Shown here one piece after another: positions 54,338-62,536 of a stretch of DNA of 64,000 nt; position 1 is the stretch's first letter, and each line of letters opens with the position of its first letter. The notes beneath the pieces were generated by a model. That model saw nothing but the letters and a program-made list of their open reading frames with translations. It was not told the origin of the DNA and ran no database searches. This DNA is from JAQVEM01 sp964610315 (GTDB lineage Bacteria > Actinomycetota > Humimicrobiia > Humimicrobiales > Humimicrobiaceae), in NCBI GenBank assembly GCA_964610315.1, contig CAZSVM010000015.1:6744-70743 (forward strand), read 5' to 3'. Made by a program: the position numbers and the translations under genes.

Positions 54338-57300
54338 TCATTTCTTAATTTTATCCTTTTTCTTCTTCCTGGAAACTTTAACCTCGGTTTCCTCCTCCTC
54401 ATCCTTTTGCTTCTCTTCTTCTGCTGTTTTATCTTCTTCCGATTTTTTCTTTACTTCCTTTTTGGGGAATTCTTTCTCTTTATGTAAATCAATTCCTAAA
54501 TCCTCTACTGTTCTCATAATCTCATCTTCCGCTCTGGAGACATTGACTTCCTTGCCTTCTTCCGATAAAACTTCTACATCCAGAGAAAGACTCTGCATCT
54601 CTTTTATAAGAACTTTAAAGGATTCCGGTATTCCCGGTTTTTCTATATTCTCACCCTTTACGATTGACTCATAAGTCTTTACCCGTCCGGTCACATCATC
54701 CGATTTTATGGTAAGCATTTCCTGCAATGCATAGGCTGCACCGTAAGCTTCCAGAGCCCATACTTCCATCTCCCCGAATCTCTGACCACCGAATTGCGCT
54801 TTGCCGCCAAGCGGCTGCTGGGTAACCAGAGAATAAGGGCCGGTAGATCTGGCATGAATTTTATCATCTACCAGATGCAGAAGTTTCATTACATATACAT
54901 AGCCAACCGTAATATTATCGGATAATTTTTCTCCACTGCGGCCATCATACAAAGTAGTTTTGCCATTATCCGGTAAATTCGAGGACTTCAACAACTTTAT
55001 TATATCCGTTTCCTTTGCTCCCTCAAAAATAGGGGTGGAAACATAAGCAGGACCATTTCCTTTTTCATTTTCCTTCCTATTATTCAATCCCTTATAAGCT
55101 GCCCATCCAAGATGGGTCTCCAGTACCTGTCCTACATTCATTCTGGAAGGAACTCCCAGGGGATTGAATATTATATCTATAGGTTCGCCGTCCTCGGTAT
55201 AGGGCATGTCCTCTTCGGGAAGAATTACGGATATAACACCTTTGTTGCCATGCCTTCCGGCCAGCTTATCCCCGATAGAAATCTTTCTCTTTTCTGCTAT
55301 ATACACCCTTACCAGTTCATTGACCCCCGGCGGGAGATCATGGCCCTTTTTTCTTGAGAATAACTGGACATCCAGTACTTTACCGCCTTCCCCATGAGGT
55401 ACCTTTAAGGAACTTTCTCTGACTTCTCTTGCTTTTTCACCAAAAATTGCTCTCAGCAATTTTTCTTCCGCGGTGAGTTCGGTTTCACCTTTGGGGGTTA
55501 TCTTGCCTACCAGTATGTCCCCGGGTTTTACCTCCGCTCCAATCCTTATAATCCCCAGTTCATCCAGATTCTTTAATGCTTCTTCTCCTATGCTTGGTAT
55601 ATCTCTGGTTATTTCTTCTGCCCCTAACTTTGTGGTCCTGGCTTCTACTTCCTGTTTTGAAATATGAACGGAAGACAGTATATCTTCCTTGACCAATCTC
55701 TCTGAGATGATTATGGCATCTTCGTAGTTATATCCTTCCCAGGACATGAATGCTACCCTTAAATTTCTACCCAGAGAAAGTTCTCCGGCACAGGTTGCCG
55801 GTCCGTCAGCAATTACCTGGCCTGTTTTAACTTTCTCACTCTCCTCCACGATTGGTTTTTGATTTATACAGGTTCCCTGGTTCGATCTTCTGAATTTATA
55901 TAAGTAATGAATATTATCTTTTTCGTTTTTATAATTTATTTTTATATGATCCGCGCATACTTCTTCAACTACACCGTCATCCTTAGCCAGAATCAGTACC
56001 CCACTGTCTCTGGCTACCTTTTCTTCCATTCCGGTACCCACCAGAGGAGGCTCGGGGTCAATCAAGGGTACTGCCTGACGCTGCATATTGGAACCCATAA
56101 GTGCCCGGTTGGCATCATTATGTTCCAGGAAGGGTATAAGAGATGCGGCGGCACTAAAAATCTGCATTGGCGATACGTCCATATAATCAATCATACCCGG
56201 CTCAACGGTAACTATTTCATCACCCAGGCGGGCCATAACTTTTTCTTCCATAAACCGGCTGTCCTTGCTGATTTTGGCAGTGGCCTGAGCGATCACATAG
56301 TTTTCCTCGTTATCGGCAGATAAATATTCTATCTTATTGGTCATTTTACCGTTTATAACTTTTCGGTAAGGAGTCTCTATAAATCCATACTCATTTAATC
56401 TTGCATAAGTGGCCAGGGAGCCAATAAGTCCGATATTGGGACCTTCAGGTGTTTCTATGGGGCACATCCTCCCGTAATGGGAGGGGTGAACATCCCTTAC
56501 CTCAAAGCCGGCTCTTTCCCTGCTCAATCCGCCCGGACCCAGGGCACTTAATCTTCTTTTATGAGTAATTTCGGCCAGAGGGTTGGTTTGATCCAGAAAT
56601 TGGGAAAGCTGCCCGCTTCCAAAAAATTCTTTCAAACTGGCAACCAGGGGCCTTATATTTATCAAAGATTTCGGAGTTATGGTATCGACATCCTGGGTGG
56701 TCATTCTTTCCTTTACTACCCTTTCCATTCTTGAAAGGCCGATCCTTACCTGATTCTGTATAAGTTCTCCTATATTTCTAACTCTTCTATTTCCGAAGTG
56801 ATCGATATCATCTACTTCACCTACACCGCTCATCAACTGAATCAAATACTTAACTATCAAAAATATATCTTTACAATTCAAAATATATTTTTCGTTGGTG
56901 TCTATACCTATTTTGGCATTAATAGCTTTAAGCCTGGTTAAAATATTTTTATCAGTCTCATCCATCAACTTCTGGTCCATTTTATATCTACCCACTTTTC
57001 CAAAATCATATCTTTTGGGGTTAAAAAATAAGGAGTTTATGAGGTTCCTGGAGCTCTCCACAGTGGGTGGTTCTCCCGGTCTTAACTTCTTATATATTTC
57101 AATCAATGCTTCTTCTTCGGTTTCGGTAAAATCTTTTTCAAGGGTATTCTTGATACAATTTTTTTTATCATAGGGTCCGAAAAGAGCCAACAGATCCTCA
57201 TTGTTTCCGAAACCTACGGACTTTAAGAAAATAGTAAGTAAAAACTTTCTTCTTCTATCGATTCTCACATAGGCAATATTTCTTTTATCGGTTTCAATCT

Positions 57301-57799
57301 CTATCCACGAACCCCTGGTAGGTATTACCTTGCACATATATATGTCTACTTCCGTCTTTTTATCTATATCCGTATCGAAATATACCCCCGGGGAACGAAC
57401 CAATTGAGATACTACCACTCTTTCCGTTCCGTTTATTATAAAGGTTCCCTTTTCGGTCATCATGGGAAAATCTCCCATAAAGACTTCCTGTTCCTTTATC
57501 TCGCCGGTTTCCTTGTTAATAAATCTTGAAAGAACTTTAAGGGGTGCAGTATAGGACATATCCTGCATTTTGCATTCGTCCGGAGTGGAAATAACATTAT
57601 CAAAACTATAGTTCAAGAATTCAAGGGACATACTGCCGGTGAAATCTTCGATTGGTGAAATATCCTTTAAAACTTCCATAAGCCCCTCTTCCAGAAACCA
57701 CTGAAAAGATTTCTTCTGTATGTCCAGAAGATTGGGCATATTCATTAAATCCGGAATTTTACCAAAATTATATCTCTGGATTTTTTTGATTTTTTGCAT
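54338..57799 (-). CDS. rpoB: DNA-directed RNA polymerase beta subunit
   Basis: 1153 residues. The rifampicin-region FGSGQLSQFLDQTNPLAEITHKRRLSALGPGGL is intact (rif-sensitive-type residues), and GRHGNKGVI and the C-terminal FGGQRFGEMEVWALEAYGAAY are present. A tail of about 55 residues rich in Lys and Glu follows the normal end. ATG at 57799 was chosen for its GAGGAG site; a further 23-residue in-frame extension has none. Confidence 0.97.
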   Translation of the reverse strand: MQKIKKIQRYNFGKIPDLMNMPNLLDIQKKSFQWFLEEGLMEVLKDISPIEDFTGSMSLEFLNYSFDNVISTPDECKMQDMSYTAPLKVLSRFINKETGEIKEQEVFMGDFPMMTEKGTFIINGTERVVVSQLVRSPGVYFDTDIDKKTEVDIYMCKVIPTRGSWIEIETDKRNIAYVRIDRRRKFLLTIFLKSVGFGNNEDLLALFGPYDKKNCIKNTLEKDFTETEEEALIEIYKKLRPGEPPTVESSRNLINSLFFNPKRYDFGKVGRYKMDQKLMDETDKNILTRLKAINAKIGIDTNEKYILNCKDIFLIVKYLIQLMSGVGEVDDIDHFGNRRVRNIGELIQNQVRIGLSRMERVVKERMTTQDVDTITPKSLINIRPLVASLKEFFGSGQLSQFLDQTNPLAEITHKRRLSALGPGGLSRERAGFEVRDVHPSHYGRMCPIETPEGPNIGLIGSLATYARLNEYGFIETPYRKVINGKMTNKIEYLSADNEENYVIAQATAKISKDSRFMEEKVMARLGDEIVTVEPGMIDYMDVSPMQIFSAAASLIPFLEHNDANRALMGSNMQRQAVPLIDPEPPLVGTGMEEKVARDSGVLILAKDDGVVEEVCADHIKINYKNEKDNIHYLYKFRRSNQGTCINQKPIVEESEKVKTGQVIADGPATCAGELSLGRNLRVAFMSWEGYNYEDAIIISERLVKEDILSSVHISKQEVEARTTKLGAEEITRDIPSIGEEALKNLDELGIIRIGAEVKPGDILVGKITPKGETELTAEEKLLRAIFGEKAREVRESSLKVPHGEGGKVLDVQLFSRKKGHDLPPGVNELVRVYIAEKRKISIGDKLAGRHGNKGVISVILPEEDMPYTEDGEPIDIIFNPLGVPSRMNVGQVLETHLGWAAYKGLNNRKENEKGNGPAYVSTPIFEGAKETDIIKLLKSSNLPDNGKTTLYDGRSGEKLSDNITVGYVYVMKLLHLVDDKIHARSTGPYSLVTQQPLGGKAQFGGQRFGEMEVWALEAYGAAYALQEMLTIKSDDVTGRVKTYESIVKGENIEKPGIPESFKVLIKEMQSLSLDVEVLSEEGKEVNVSRAEDEIMRTVEDLGIDLHKEKEFPKKEVKKKSEEDKTAEEEKQKDEEEETEVKVSRKKKKDKIKK

Positions 57800-58140
57800 T
57801 AATTTATTCTCCTCTTTTTTATATTTAAGCTTATTAAAGCAGTAAAAAAGGTTACAGCAATTTATCAATAAAACCTTTTCATAGGGAAAAACAATATAAA
57901 TTCAGTATTAGTAAATATCCTCAGGAAAAACTTGCAAACTATTAGTTTATCAAATATAAACCAATAGTCAACTATTTATTCTGGATATCTGAAATAAATA
58001 TATTTCTTGAGTGATTAATTAAATTATTTTTGTATACTATATTATAAATATGTATAAACAGATACCAAAACCTTTTTACTACTATCTTCTCGCTTATCTG
58101 CCTGTATTCAAACTCTCTTATAAAATAAATATTATAACTG
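57800..58140 (-). promoter_or_regulatory. rplL-rpoB intergenic leader with a candidate rpoB promoter
   Basis: This 341-base stretch holds no credible gene. On the minus strand TTGACT (57966-57971) and TAAACT (57944-57949) are 16 bases apart, giving a leader of about 140 bases before rpoB. The palindrome AAACTA-T-TAGTTT (57936-57948) overlaps that -10 box. No clear terminator follows rplL, so read-through plus an internal promoter is likely. Confidence 0.45.
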
Positions 58141-58671
58141 CTATTTTATTTCAACCTCGGCACCGGCTTCTTCCAGCTGTTTCTTTATGTTCTCGGCTTC
58201 TTCTTTGGAAACTTTTTCCTTTACCAGATTCGGCGCTTTATCTACCAGCTCTTTAGCTTCTTTCAGACCAAGGCTGGTAACCGATCTTACTACTTTTATA
58301 ACCTGTATCTTCTTGGCTCCGGCTGATTTTAACTGAATATCAAATTCCGTTTTTTCTTCAGCAGGCGCCCCTCCCTGAGCTGAGACAGTTCCACCGGTAA
58401 CAGGGGCTGCAACCGATACCGCACTGGCGCTAACTTCAAATTTTTCCTCAAGAGCTTTAACCAGCCTGGAAAGCTCGATTACACTCATTTTTTCGATGGC
58501 GCTTAAAATTTCATCGATAGATTTGCTTTTACCGGTAGCTTTTTCTTTAACTTTGGCCGTTTCTTTCTTTTCTTCACTCATTTCTTTTTCTTCCTTACTT
58601 TTTTCCTCTTTTTTTTCTTCCTTTTTTTCTTTTTCTTCTACTTTTTCATCTGTTTTTTTTGTTTCGGACAT
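58141..58671 (-). CDS. rplL: 50S ribosomal protein L7/L12 with N-terminal extension
   Basis: 176 residues against the usual 120-130. Residues 1 to about 49 are an added Lys/Glu tract with almost no hydrophobic residues. The normal dimerisation domain follows (about 50-85, SIDEILSAIEKMSVIELSRLV), then a hinge, then the factor-binding domain (about 107-176, KTEFDIQLKSAGAKKIQVIKVVR and GLKEAKELVDKAP). GGAGG lies four bases before the first ATG. An internal ATG at residue 31 with a weaker site could give a shorter form. Confidence 0.94.
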   Translation of the reverse strand: MSETKKTDEKVEEKEKKEEKKEEKSKEEKEMSEEKKETAKVKEKATGKSKSIDEILSAIEKMSVIELSRLVKALEEKFEVSASAVSVAAPVTGGTVSAQGGAPAEEKTEFDIQLKSAGAKKIQVIKVVRSVTSLGLKEAKELVDKAPNLVKEKVSKEEAENIKKQLEEAGAEVEIK

Positions 58672-58680
58672 TATCCCTCC

Positions 58681-59211
58681 CTAATTAGCGTTTGCTTCCT
58701 TTTTTACTCTAATGGCATTTAAAATCAGAACAAGATCCCTGGTCAATGCGCTTAAAACATTTACCAATTTAATTATCGGCGATTTAATGGATACTATCAT
58801 ATTTGCAAGCAAAACTTCTCTTGCCGGCAAACCGGCAAATTTACTAACCTCTTCCGCACTTAAAAGCTTATTTTCAAGTATTCCTGCTTTTACTTTCAAA
58901 GTATCCAGATCCCGGGAAAATTCCTCTATAATTTTGGCAGTCGATATTATATCTTCTCCGCTTACTACAATACTGGTGGGGCCTTTAAATACCTCTTCAA
59001 GATTTAAATCTTTAAAAACATCTTTTGCTGCTATAATAGCCAGGGTATTTTTTATTATTTTAATGTAGGAATTAATTTCTATCAGTTTATCTCTTACCAC
59101 TACAGCATCTTCGGCTTTAAGTCCGCTGTGATCAGTAAAAATAAGACCGTAACTGCCCTTGAATATTTCCTTTAACTCATCTACTTTATTTATTTTTTCC
59201 TGTCTGGCCAC
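58681..59211 (-). CDS. rplJ: 50S ribosomal protein L10
   Basis: 176 residues. ARQEKINKVDELKEIFKGSYGLIFTDHSGLKAEDAV is the L10 N-terminus, and the C-terminal helix that binds L7/L12 dimers is present. GTG at 59211 was chosen with GGAGG five bases upstream; the TTG four codons earlier overlaps that site. Preceded by an L10 leader RNA. Confidence 0.94.
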   Translation of the reverse strand: MARQEKINKVDELKEIFKGSYGLIFTDHSGLKAEDAVVVRDKLIEINSYIKIIKNTLAIIAAKDVFKDLNLEEVFKGPTSIVVSGEDIISTAKIIEEFSRDLDTLKVKAGILENKLLSAEEVSKFAGLPAREVLLANMIVSIKSPIIKLVNVLSALTRDLVLILNAIRVKKEANAN

Positions 59212-59259
59212 TCCGACCTCCAAAATATTATTTTAAAAAATATAAAATTTATAAAAATT

Positions 59260-59368
59260 AAATCGACCCCCAATGTCCCCGAGGCCGATTCAATCCTCTT
59301 AAATCAACCTCGGTAGGAAATTAAGTTATTCAATTTCTTTGATAACACCTACTGTCTGGGGTTGGCTT
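59260..59368 (-). ncRNA. ribosomal protein L10 leader
   Basis: In the 197 bases between rplA and rplJ the minus strand shows the L10-leader pattern: GCCAACCCCAGACAGTAGGTG, then a spacer, CCTACCGAGGTTG, and a second stem CGGCCTCGGGGAC...GGGGGTCG. In other bacteria the L10-L12 complex binds this RNA and represses rplJL. Bounds are approximate. Confidence 0.75.
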
Positions 59369-59408
59369 TTTATATCAAATTCGTTTTAGTATTATTATAA
59401 CAGTATTA

Positions 59409-60116
59409 TCAAGCCGCCTCCGTTACTTCCGTATTTTTATTGGGATCAATTCTAATACCCGGGCTCATGGTCGATGAAATATAAATGCTTTTTATATATT
59501 TACCTTTGGCCGTTGACGGTTTTGATTTAATTATAGCATCAATCAGAGCCGTATAGTTTTCCACTAATTCTTTCAAACCAAATGATACCCTCCCTATGGT
59601 ACAGTGTATCACACCATTCCGGTCGGTTCTGAATTCCAATCTTCCTTTTTTGGAATCTTCGACTGCCTTTTTCAATTCAAAAGTAACTGTCCCGGATTTA
59701 GGATTGGGCATCAGCTTCCTGGGACCCAAAATCTTACCAATTTTCCCTACATGCTTCATCATATCCGGTGCAGCAATACAAACCCCAAAATCAAGCCATC
59801 CCTTGCTTATCTTTTCCACAAGGTCTTCTCCTCCTACATAATCCGCTCCTGCTTCTTTGGCTTCATTTGCCTTTTCGCCCTGGGCAAAAACAAGCACTTT
59901 TTGAACTTTTCCGGTTCCATTAGGCAGAACTATGGTTCCTCTTACTATCTGATCGGCTTTCCGGGGATCGACCCCTAAATTCATACTAATATCTATAGAT
60001 TCATCAAAATTGGCAAAATGATTTTCCTTAATCCATTTTATGGCTTCGGCCGGGCTCAGCATTTTATCCTTATCCAGATTTTCCAATTTTGACAGATATT
60101 TTTTTCCTCTCTTCAA
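59409..60116 (-). CDS. rplA: 50S ribosomal protein L1
   Basis: 235 residues. KRGKKYLSKLENLD at the start, VRGTIVLPNGTGK, GPRKLMPNPKSGTVT and GRVSFGLKELVENY are diagnostic. The start is TTG; AGG or GGTGG lies just upstream. L1 in other bacteria represses its own operon. Confidence 0.95.
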   Translation of the reverse strand: MKRGKKYLSKLENLDKDKMLSPAEAIKWIKENHFANFDESIDISMNLGVDPRKADQIVRGTIVLPNGTGKVQKVLVFAQGEKANEAKEAGADYVGGEDLVEKISKGWLDFGVCIAAPDMMKHVGKIGKILGPRKLMPNPKSGTVTFELKKAVEDSKKGRLEFRTDRNGVIHCTIGRVSFGLKELVENYTALIDAIIKSKPSTAKGKYIKSIYISSTMSPGIRIDPNKNTEVTEAA

Positions 60117-60193
60117 AACCTACCACCTTTTAAATTAATATTTAACCTCAACTGTATATTATTATGAGATCTATTCCAGGCATTATAATCAGA

Positions 60194-60619
60194 CTATGAG
60201 CCTATCTTTACTCCCATACTTTTGGCAGTTCCTTCTATTATTTTAACAGCCTTATCCAGAGTTCTGGCATTTAAGTCCTTTAATTTAATCTTCGCAATCT
60301 CCTCGGCCTGCTGCTTCGAGAGTTCTCCTACTTTCTCGCGGTTAGGTTCGCCTGAGCCTTTTTCCAAATTTAAGGCTTTTTTTATGAGGACCACAGCAGG
60401 AGGAGTTTTGGTAATAAAACTAAAACTCCTGTCTTTGTACACAGTCAATACAACCGGAATAATCATCCCCTGCTCTTTTGCAGTCTTTTCGTTAAAAGCC
60501 TTACAGAATTCCATAATGTTGACCCCGTGCTGTCCAAGAGCAGGGCCAACCGGAGGAGCAGGATTTGCCTGACCTGCCGGAATTTGCAATTTAATTTGTG
60601 CTATTATTTCTTTAGCCAT
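60194..60619 (-). CDS. rplK: 50S ribosomal protein L11
   Basis: 141 residues. IKLQIPAGQANPAPPVGPALGQHGVNIMEFCKAFN and FITKTPPAVVLIKKAL are diagnostic of the GTPase-centre protein. GAGG precedes the ATG. It has its own promoter. Confidence 0.96.
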   Translation of the reverse strand: MAKEIIAQIKLQIPAGQANPAPPVGPALGQHGVNIMEFCKAFNEKTAKEQGMIIPVVLTVYKDRSFSFITKTPPAVVLIKKALNLEKGSGEPNREKVGELSKQQAEEIAKIKLKDLNARTLDKAVKIIEGTAKSMGVKIGS

Positions 60620-60648
60620 TAAGGTTACCTCTGATAAAATAATTCCGT

Positions 60649-60676
60649 ATTATACATTTTAATAAAAATATTTCAA
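60649..60676 (-). promoter_or_regulatory. promoter of rplK-rplA
   Basis: Minus-strand TTGAAA (60671-60676) and a perfect TATAAT (60649-60654) are 16 bases apart, in the 64-base gap after nusG. The transcript would start about 23 bases before the rplK ATG. Confidence 0.6.
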
Positions 60677-60683
60677 TTTTTTT

Positions 60684-61208
60684 CTATATTTTGGATACCT
60701 GGTTGAAATTTAATTCAACCGGTGTTTGCCTCCCGAATATTGAAACCAGTACCTTCAGCTTACCCTGATCAAGGTTTATTTCACTTATGGTACCATCGAA
60801 ATTTGCAAATGGCCCCGTGGTCACTTTTACCGGCTGACCCACTTCAAAATCCGTTTTTGGTTTGGGCTTGCCGGTATCCTGCCTCTTCATTATTCTTTTG
60901 ACTTCGTAATCCGAAAGGGGGATAGGTTTATCTTCCCTGCCCACAAAACCGGTAACTCCCGGAGTATTTCTAACTACATACCAGGAATCATCATCCAGGT
61001 ACATCTTTACCAACAGGTAACCGGGAAGCACCCTCTTGGAGGATACTTCTTTTTTACCGCTCTTGATTTCAACCACATCTTCTTTGGGTATATAAATATC
61101 GAAAATCTTGTTACCCATATTCATGGATTCTATGCGGTGCTCCAGGTTGGTTTTTATTTTATTTTCATATCCGGCATATGAGTTGATCACATACCATCTT
61201 GGTCTCAT
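60684..61208 (-). CDS. nusG: transcription termination/antitermination factor NusG
   Basis: 174 residues. PRWYVINSYAGYENKIKTNLEHRI starts the NGN domain; VLPGYLLVKMYL and VRNTPGVTGFVG follow, and a KOW domain closes (about 118-174, GPFANFDGTISEI). ATG at 61208 has GGTGA upstream; an ATG at 61220 is a fair alternative with AGGA upstream. Follows secE. Confidence 0.93.
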   Translation of the reverse strand: MRPRWYVINSYAGYENKIKTNLEHRIESMNMGNKIFDIYIPKEDVVEIKSGKKEVSSKRVLPGYLLVKMYLDDDSWYVVRNTPGVTGFVGREDKPIPLSDYEVKRIMKRQDTGKPKPKTDFEVGQPVKVTTGPFANFDGTISEINLDQGKLKVLVSIFGRQTPVELNFNQVSKI

Positions 61209-61223
61209 TTTAATCACCATTGG

Positions 61224-61535
61224 TTAAATCCTGGTCATCAGATCTACCAGTCGAACAAAACCGAAGTCAAAGATCCCCAGAATAACAGAAAAGATAATAA
61301 TAGTTACTATAACTACTATAGTATAATTTATAAGCGCTTTCCGGGTAGGCCAGGTTACTTTTTTTAATTCATGCACAACATCTCTAAAGAACTTACTAAC
61401 CCTTGAAGGCAATTTCTTTATAAACTCTTTCCAGTTTATTTTCTTCTTTGGCTGTGATGGAATCTTCCTTTCCTGCATCTGCCTTTCCATCATCGCTTTT
61501 GGTTTATATCTTCTTGAAACTTTTCTCTTAGCCAC
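61224..61535 (-). CDS. secE: preprotein translocase subunit SecE
   Basis: 103 residues with one membrane segment (about 72-95). FFRDVVHELKKVTWPTRKALINYT is the conserved amphipathic helix and signature. The N-terminal 30 residues are strongly basic. Start is GTG at 61535. It lies between tRNA-Trp and nusG as in many bacteria. Confidence 0.95.
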   Translation of the reverse strand: MAKRKVSRRYKPKAMMERQMQERKIPSQPKKKINWKEFIKKLPSRVSKFFRDVVHELKKVTWPTRKALINYTIVVIVTIIIFSVILGIFDFGFVRLVDLMTRI

Positions 61536-61565
61536 TATAAGCTCATCCTTTATAATTTTTACTTT

Positions 61566-61687
61566 TGGCAGGGCTGGAGGGACTCGGTCTTTCGTCTCAC
61601 TCCGTTCTCTGCAGAGCCGCAGACTCCTTCGTCTTCGACTCAGTCCGTCTTTTCGAGTCCCACAAACATGCCACTGGCATGTTTGCC
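61566..61687. repeat. structured element carrying a copy of the tRNA-Trp 3' end
   Basis: Bases 61566-61586 repeat 61729-61749 exactly (21 of 21), the last part of tRNA-Trp including its CCA. The block is closed by GGGACTCG (61579-61586) and CGAGTCCC (61654-61661) as outer inverted arms, and between them runs a GC-rich, repetitive pattern unlike the AT-rich neighbourhood. A hairpin with 11-base arms CAAACATGCCA and TGGCATGTTTG (61663-61685) ends it. It may be an integration scar or a small non-autonomous element. No integrase or transposase is nearby. Confidence 0.6.
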
Positions 61688-61728
61688 TTAATTATTTCTA
61701 TTATACTTAACATTTTATAAATAATTCC

Positions 61729-61805
61729 TGGCAGGGCTGGAGGGACTCGAACCCCCAACACCCGGTTTTGGAGACCGGTGCTCTACCAATTGGAGCTACA
61801 GCCCT
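61729..61805 (-). tRNA. tRNA-Trp (anticodon CCA)
   Basis: A full cloverleaf on the minus strand: acceptor AGGGCTG pairs CAGCCCT, D arm AGCTCCAATTGGTAGAGC, anticodon loop CTCCAAA with anticodon CCA, T arm GGGGGTTCGAGTCCC. Discriminator G and the CCA end are encoded. The first two bases are shared with the rpmG stop codon. Confidence 0.97.
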
Positions 61806-61953
61806 ATCTGGTCTCCTTATGGATTGTATGTTTCCTGCACCATTTGCAGTATTTTTTTAATTCCATTCTATCAGGTGTATTTTTTTTATTTTTTTCGGTA
61901 CTATAATTTCTTCTTTTACATTCCGTACATTCGAAAATAATTATCTGTCTCAA
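61804..61953 (-). CDS. rpmG: 50S ribosomal protein L33, zinc form
   Basis: 49 residues. RQIIIFECTECKRRNYSTEKNKKN and YCKWCRKHTIHKETR carry the CxxC pairs of C+ L33. The start must be TTG at 61953: an in-frame stop lies five codons upstream; GGTGGAAAG is close before it. The TAG stop overlaps the 5' end of tRNA-Trp. Confidence 0.92.
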   Translation of the reverse strand: MRQIIIFECTECKRRNYSTEKNKKNTPDRMELKKYCKWCRKHTIHKETR

Positions 61954-61996
61954 GTCTTTCCACCATTATAATTCTTTAATAGAAAATGCAAAGAAA

Positions 61997-62026
61997 TAAG
62001 TTAGCATTATATTTATTTGATGTCAA
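61997..62026 (-). promoter_or_regulatory. candidate promoter of rpmG-tRNA-Trp-secE
   Basis: Minus-strand TTGACA (62021-62026) is followed after 17 bases by TAACTT (61998-62003), which is a poor -10 but has a TG one base upstream of it (extended -10). It lies in the 151-base gap before rpmG. Confidence 0.4.
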
Positions 62027-62104
62027 TAATAGAATTCCCCCATTATCTCTATTGCTCCTGTTTGTAACATAATTAATCCTAACATATTAATTCCTCAAAA
62101 TCAT

Positions 62105-62392
62105 TTAAAAACCGGCTACATTTTTTCTGAACATATAGGCCGTATACAGATGAAATAAATTATTACAACCTGCCTGAAATCTTTTCGAATAATCCATGCT
62201 ATTTTCATTGATTCTATCTGATATGGCTTCTTCTCTTTTTTCTGGTTTTTTAAGAACATCATATCTCTCCAGAGTAATTGCCGTACAGCGTTTTTTTTCT
62301 TTTAACCTACGTCTGTACGAAGTTTCGCTGCAGCCGGAATTGGCTATATTTACTTCCATATCACATTTTCCTAATTTTTCTGCCACTTTCAT
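62105..62392 (-). CDS. hypothetical protein between rpmG and the MocR gene
   Basis: A 95-residue, charged protein (MKVAEKLGKCDMEVN...) that I do not recognise. It has Cys at about 10, 22, 36 and 75 but no clear metal motif, no signal peptide and no membrane segment. AAGGAGG lies five bases before the ATG at 62392, which is good evidence of translation. It is divergent from the MocR regulator and shares the AAAAGTGG palindrome with it, so it may be a MocR target; it may also be a decayed gene. Confidence 0.5.
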   Translation of the reverse strand: MKVAEKLGKCDMEVNIANSGCSETSYRRRLKEKKRCTAITLERYDVLKKPEKREEAISDRINENSMDYSKRFQAGCNNLFHLYTAYMFRKNVAGF

Positions 62393-62475
62393 TTTTTCCT
62401 CCTTCTTTATCAAAAATTTTTCGGCATAAAATTTATTTTTGATTTACTTATATTTCGTGTTAATTTATAATGCAT

Positions 62476-62503
62476 AAAAGTGGTTTAGTAAAGATCCACT
62501 TTT
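62476..62503. promoter_or_regulatory. candidate MocR operator
   Basis: Inverted arms AAAAGTGG (62476-62483) and CCACTTTT (62496-62503) lie 12 bases apart in the 144-base divergent region. AAAGTGGTTTA resembles the AAAGTGGWCTA type of site described for PdxR-like MocR regulators, with one mismatch. A T-rich stretch follows, so a terminator-like role is the alternative. Confidence 0.5.
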
Positions 62504-62536
62504 TAATTATTTTTATAGTACCAATTTTTTTACATT

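Noticed and set aside
58050..58256. 68-residue plus-strand frame at the end of rplL
   Set aside because: It runs antisense into the conserved L7/L12 C-terminus and has no ribosome-binding site.
61566..61687. second tRNA gene next to tRNA-Trp
   Set aside because: Only the last 21 bases of the tRNA are copied; no D arm, anticodon arm or acceptor 5' strand can be formed.
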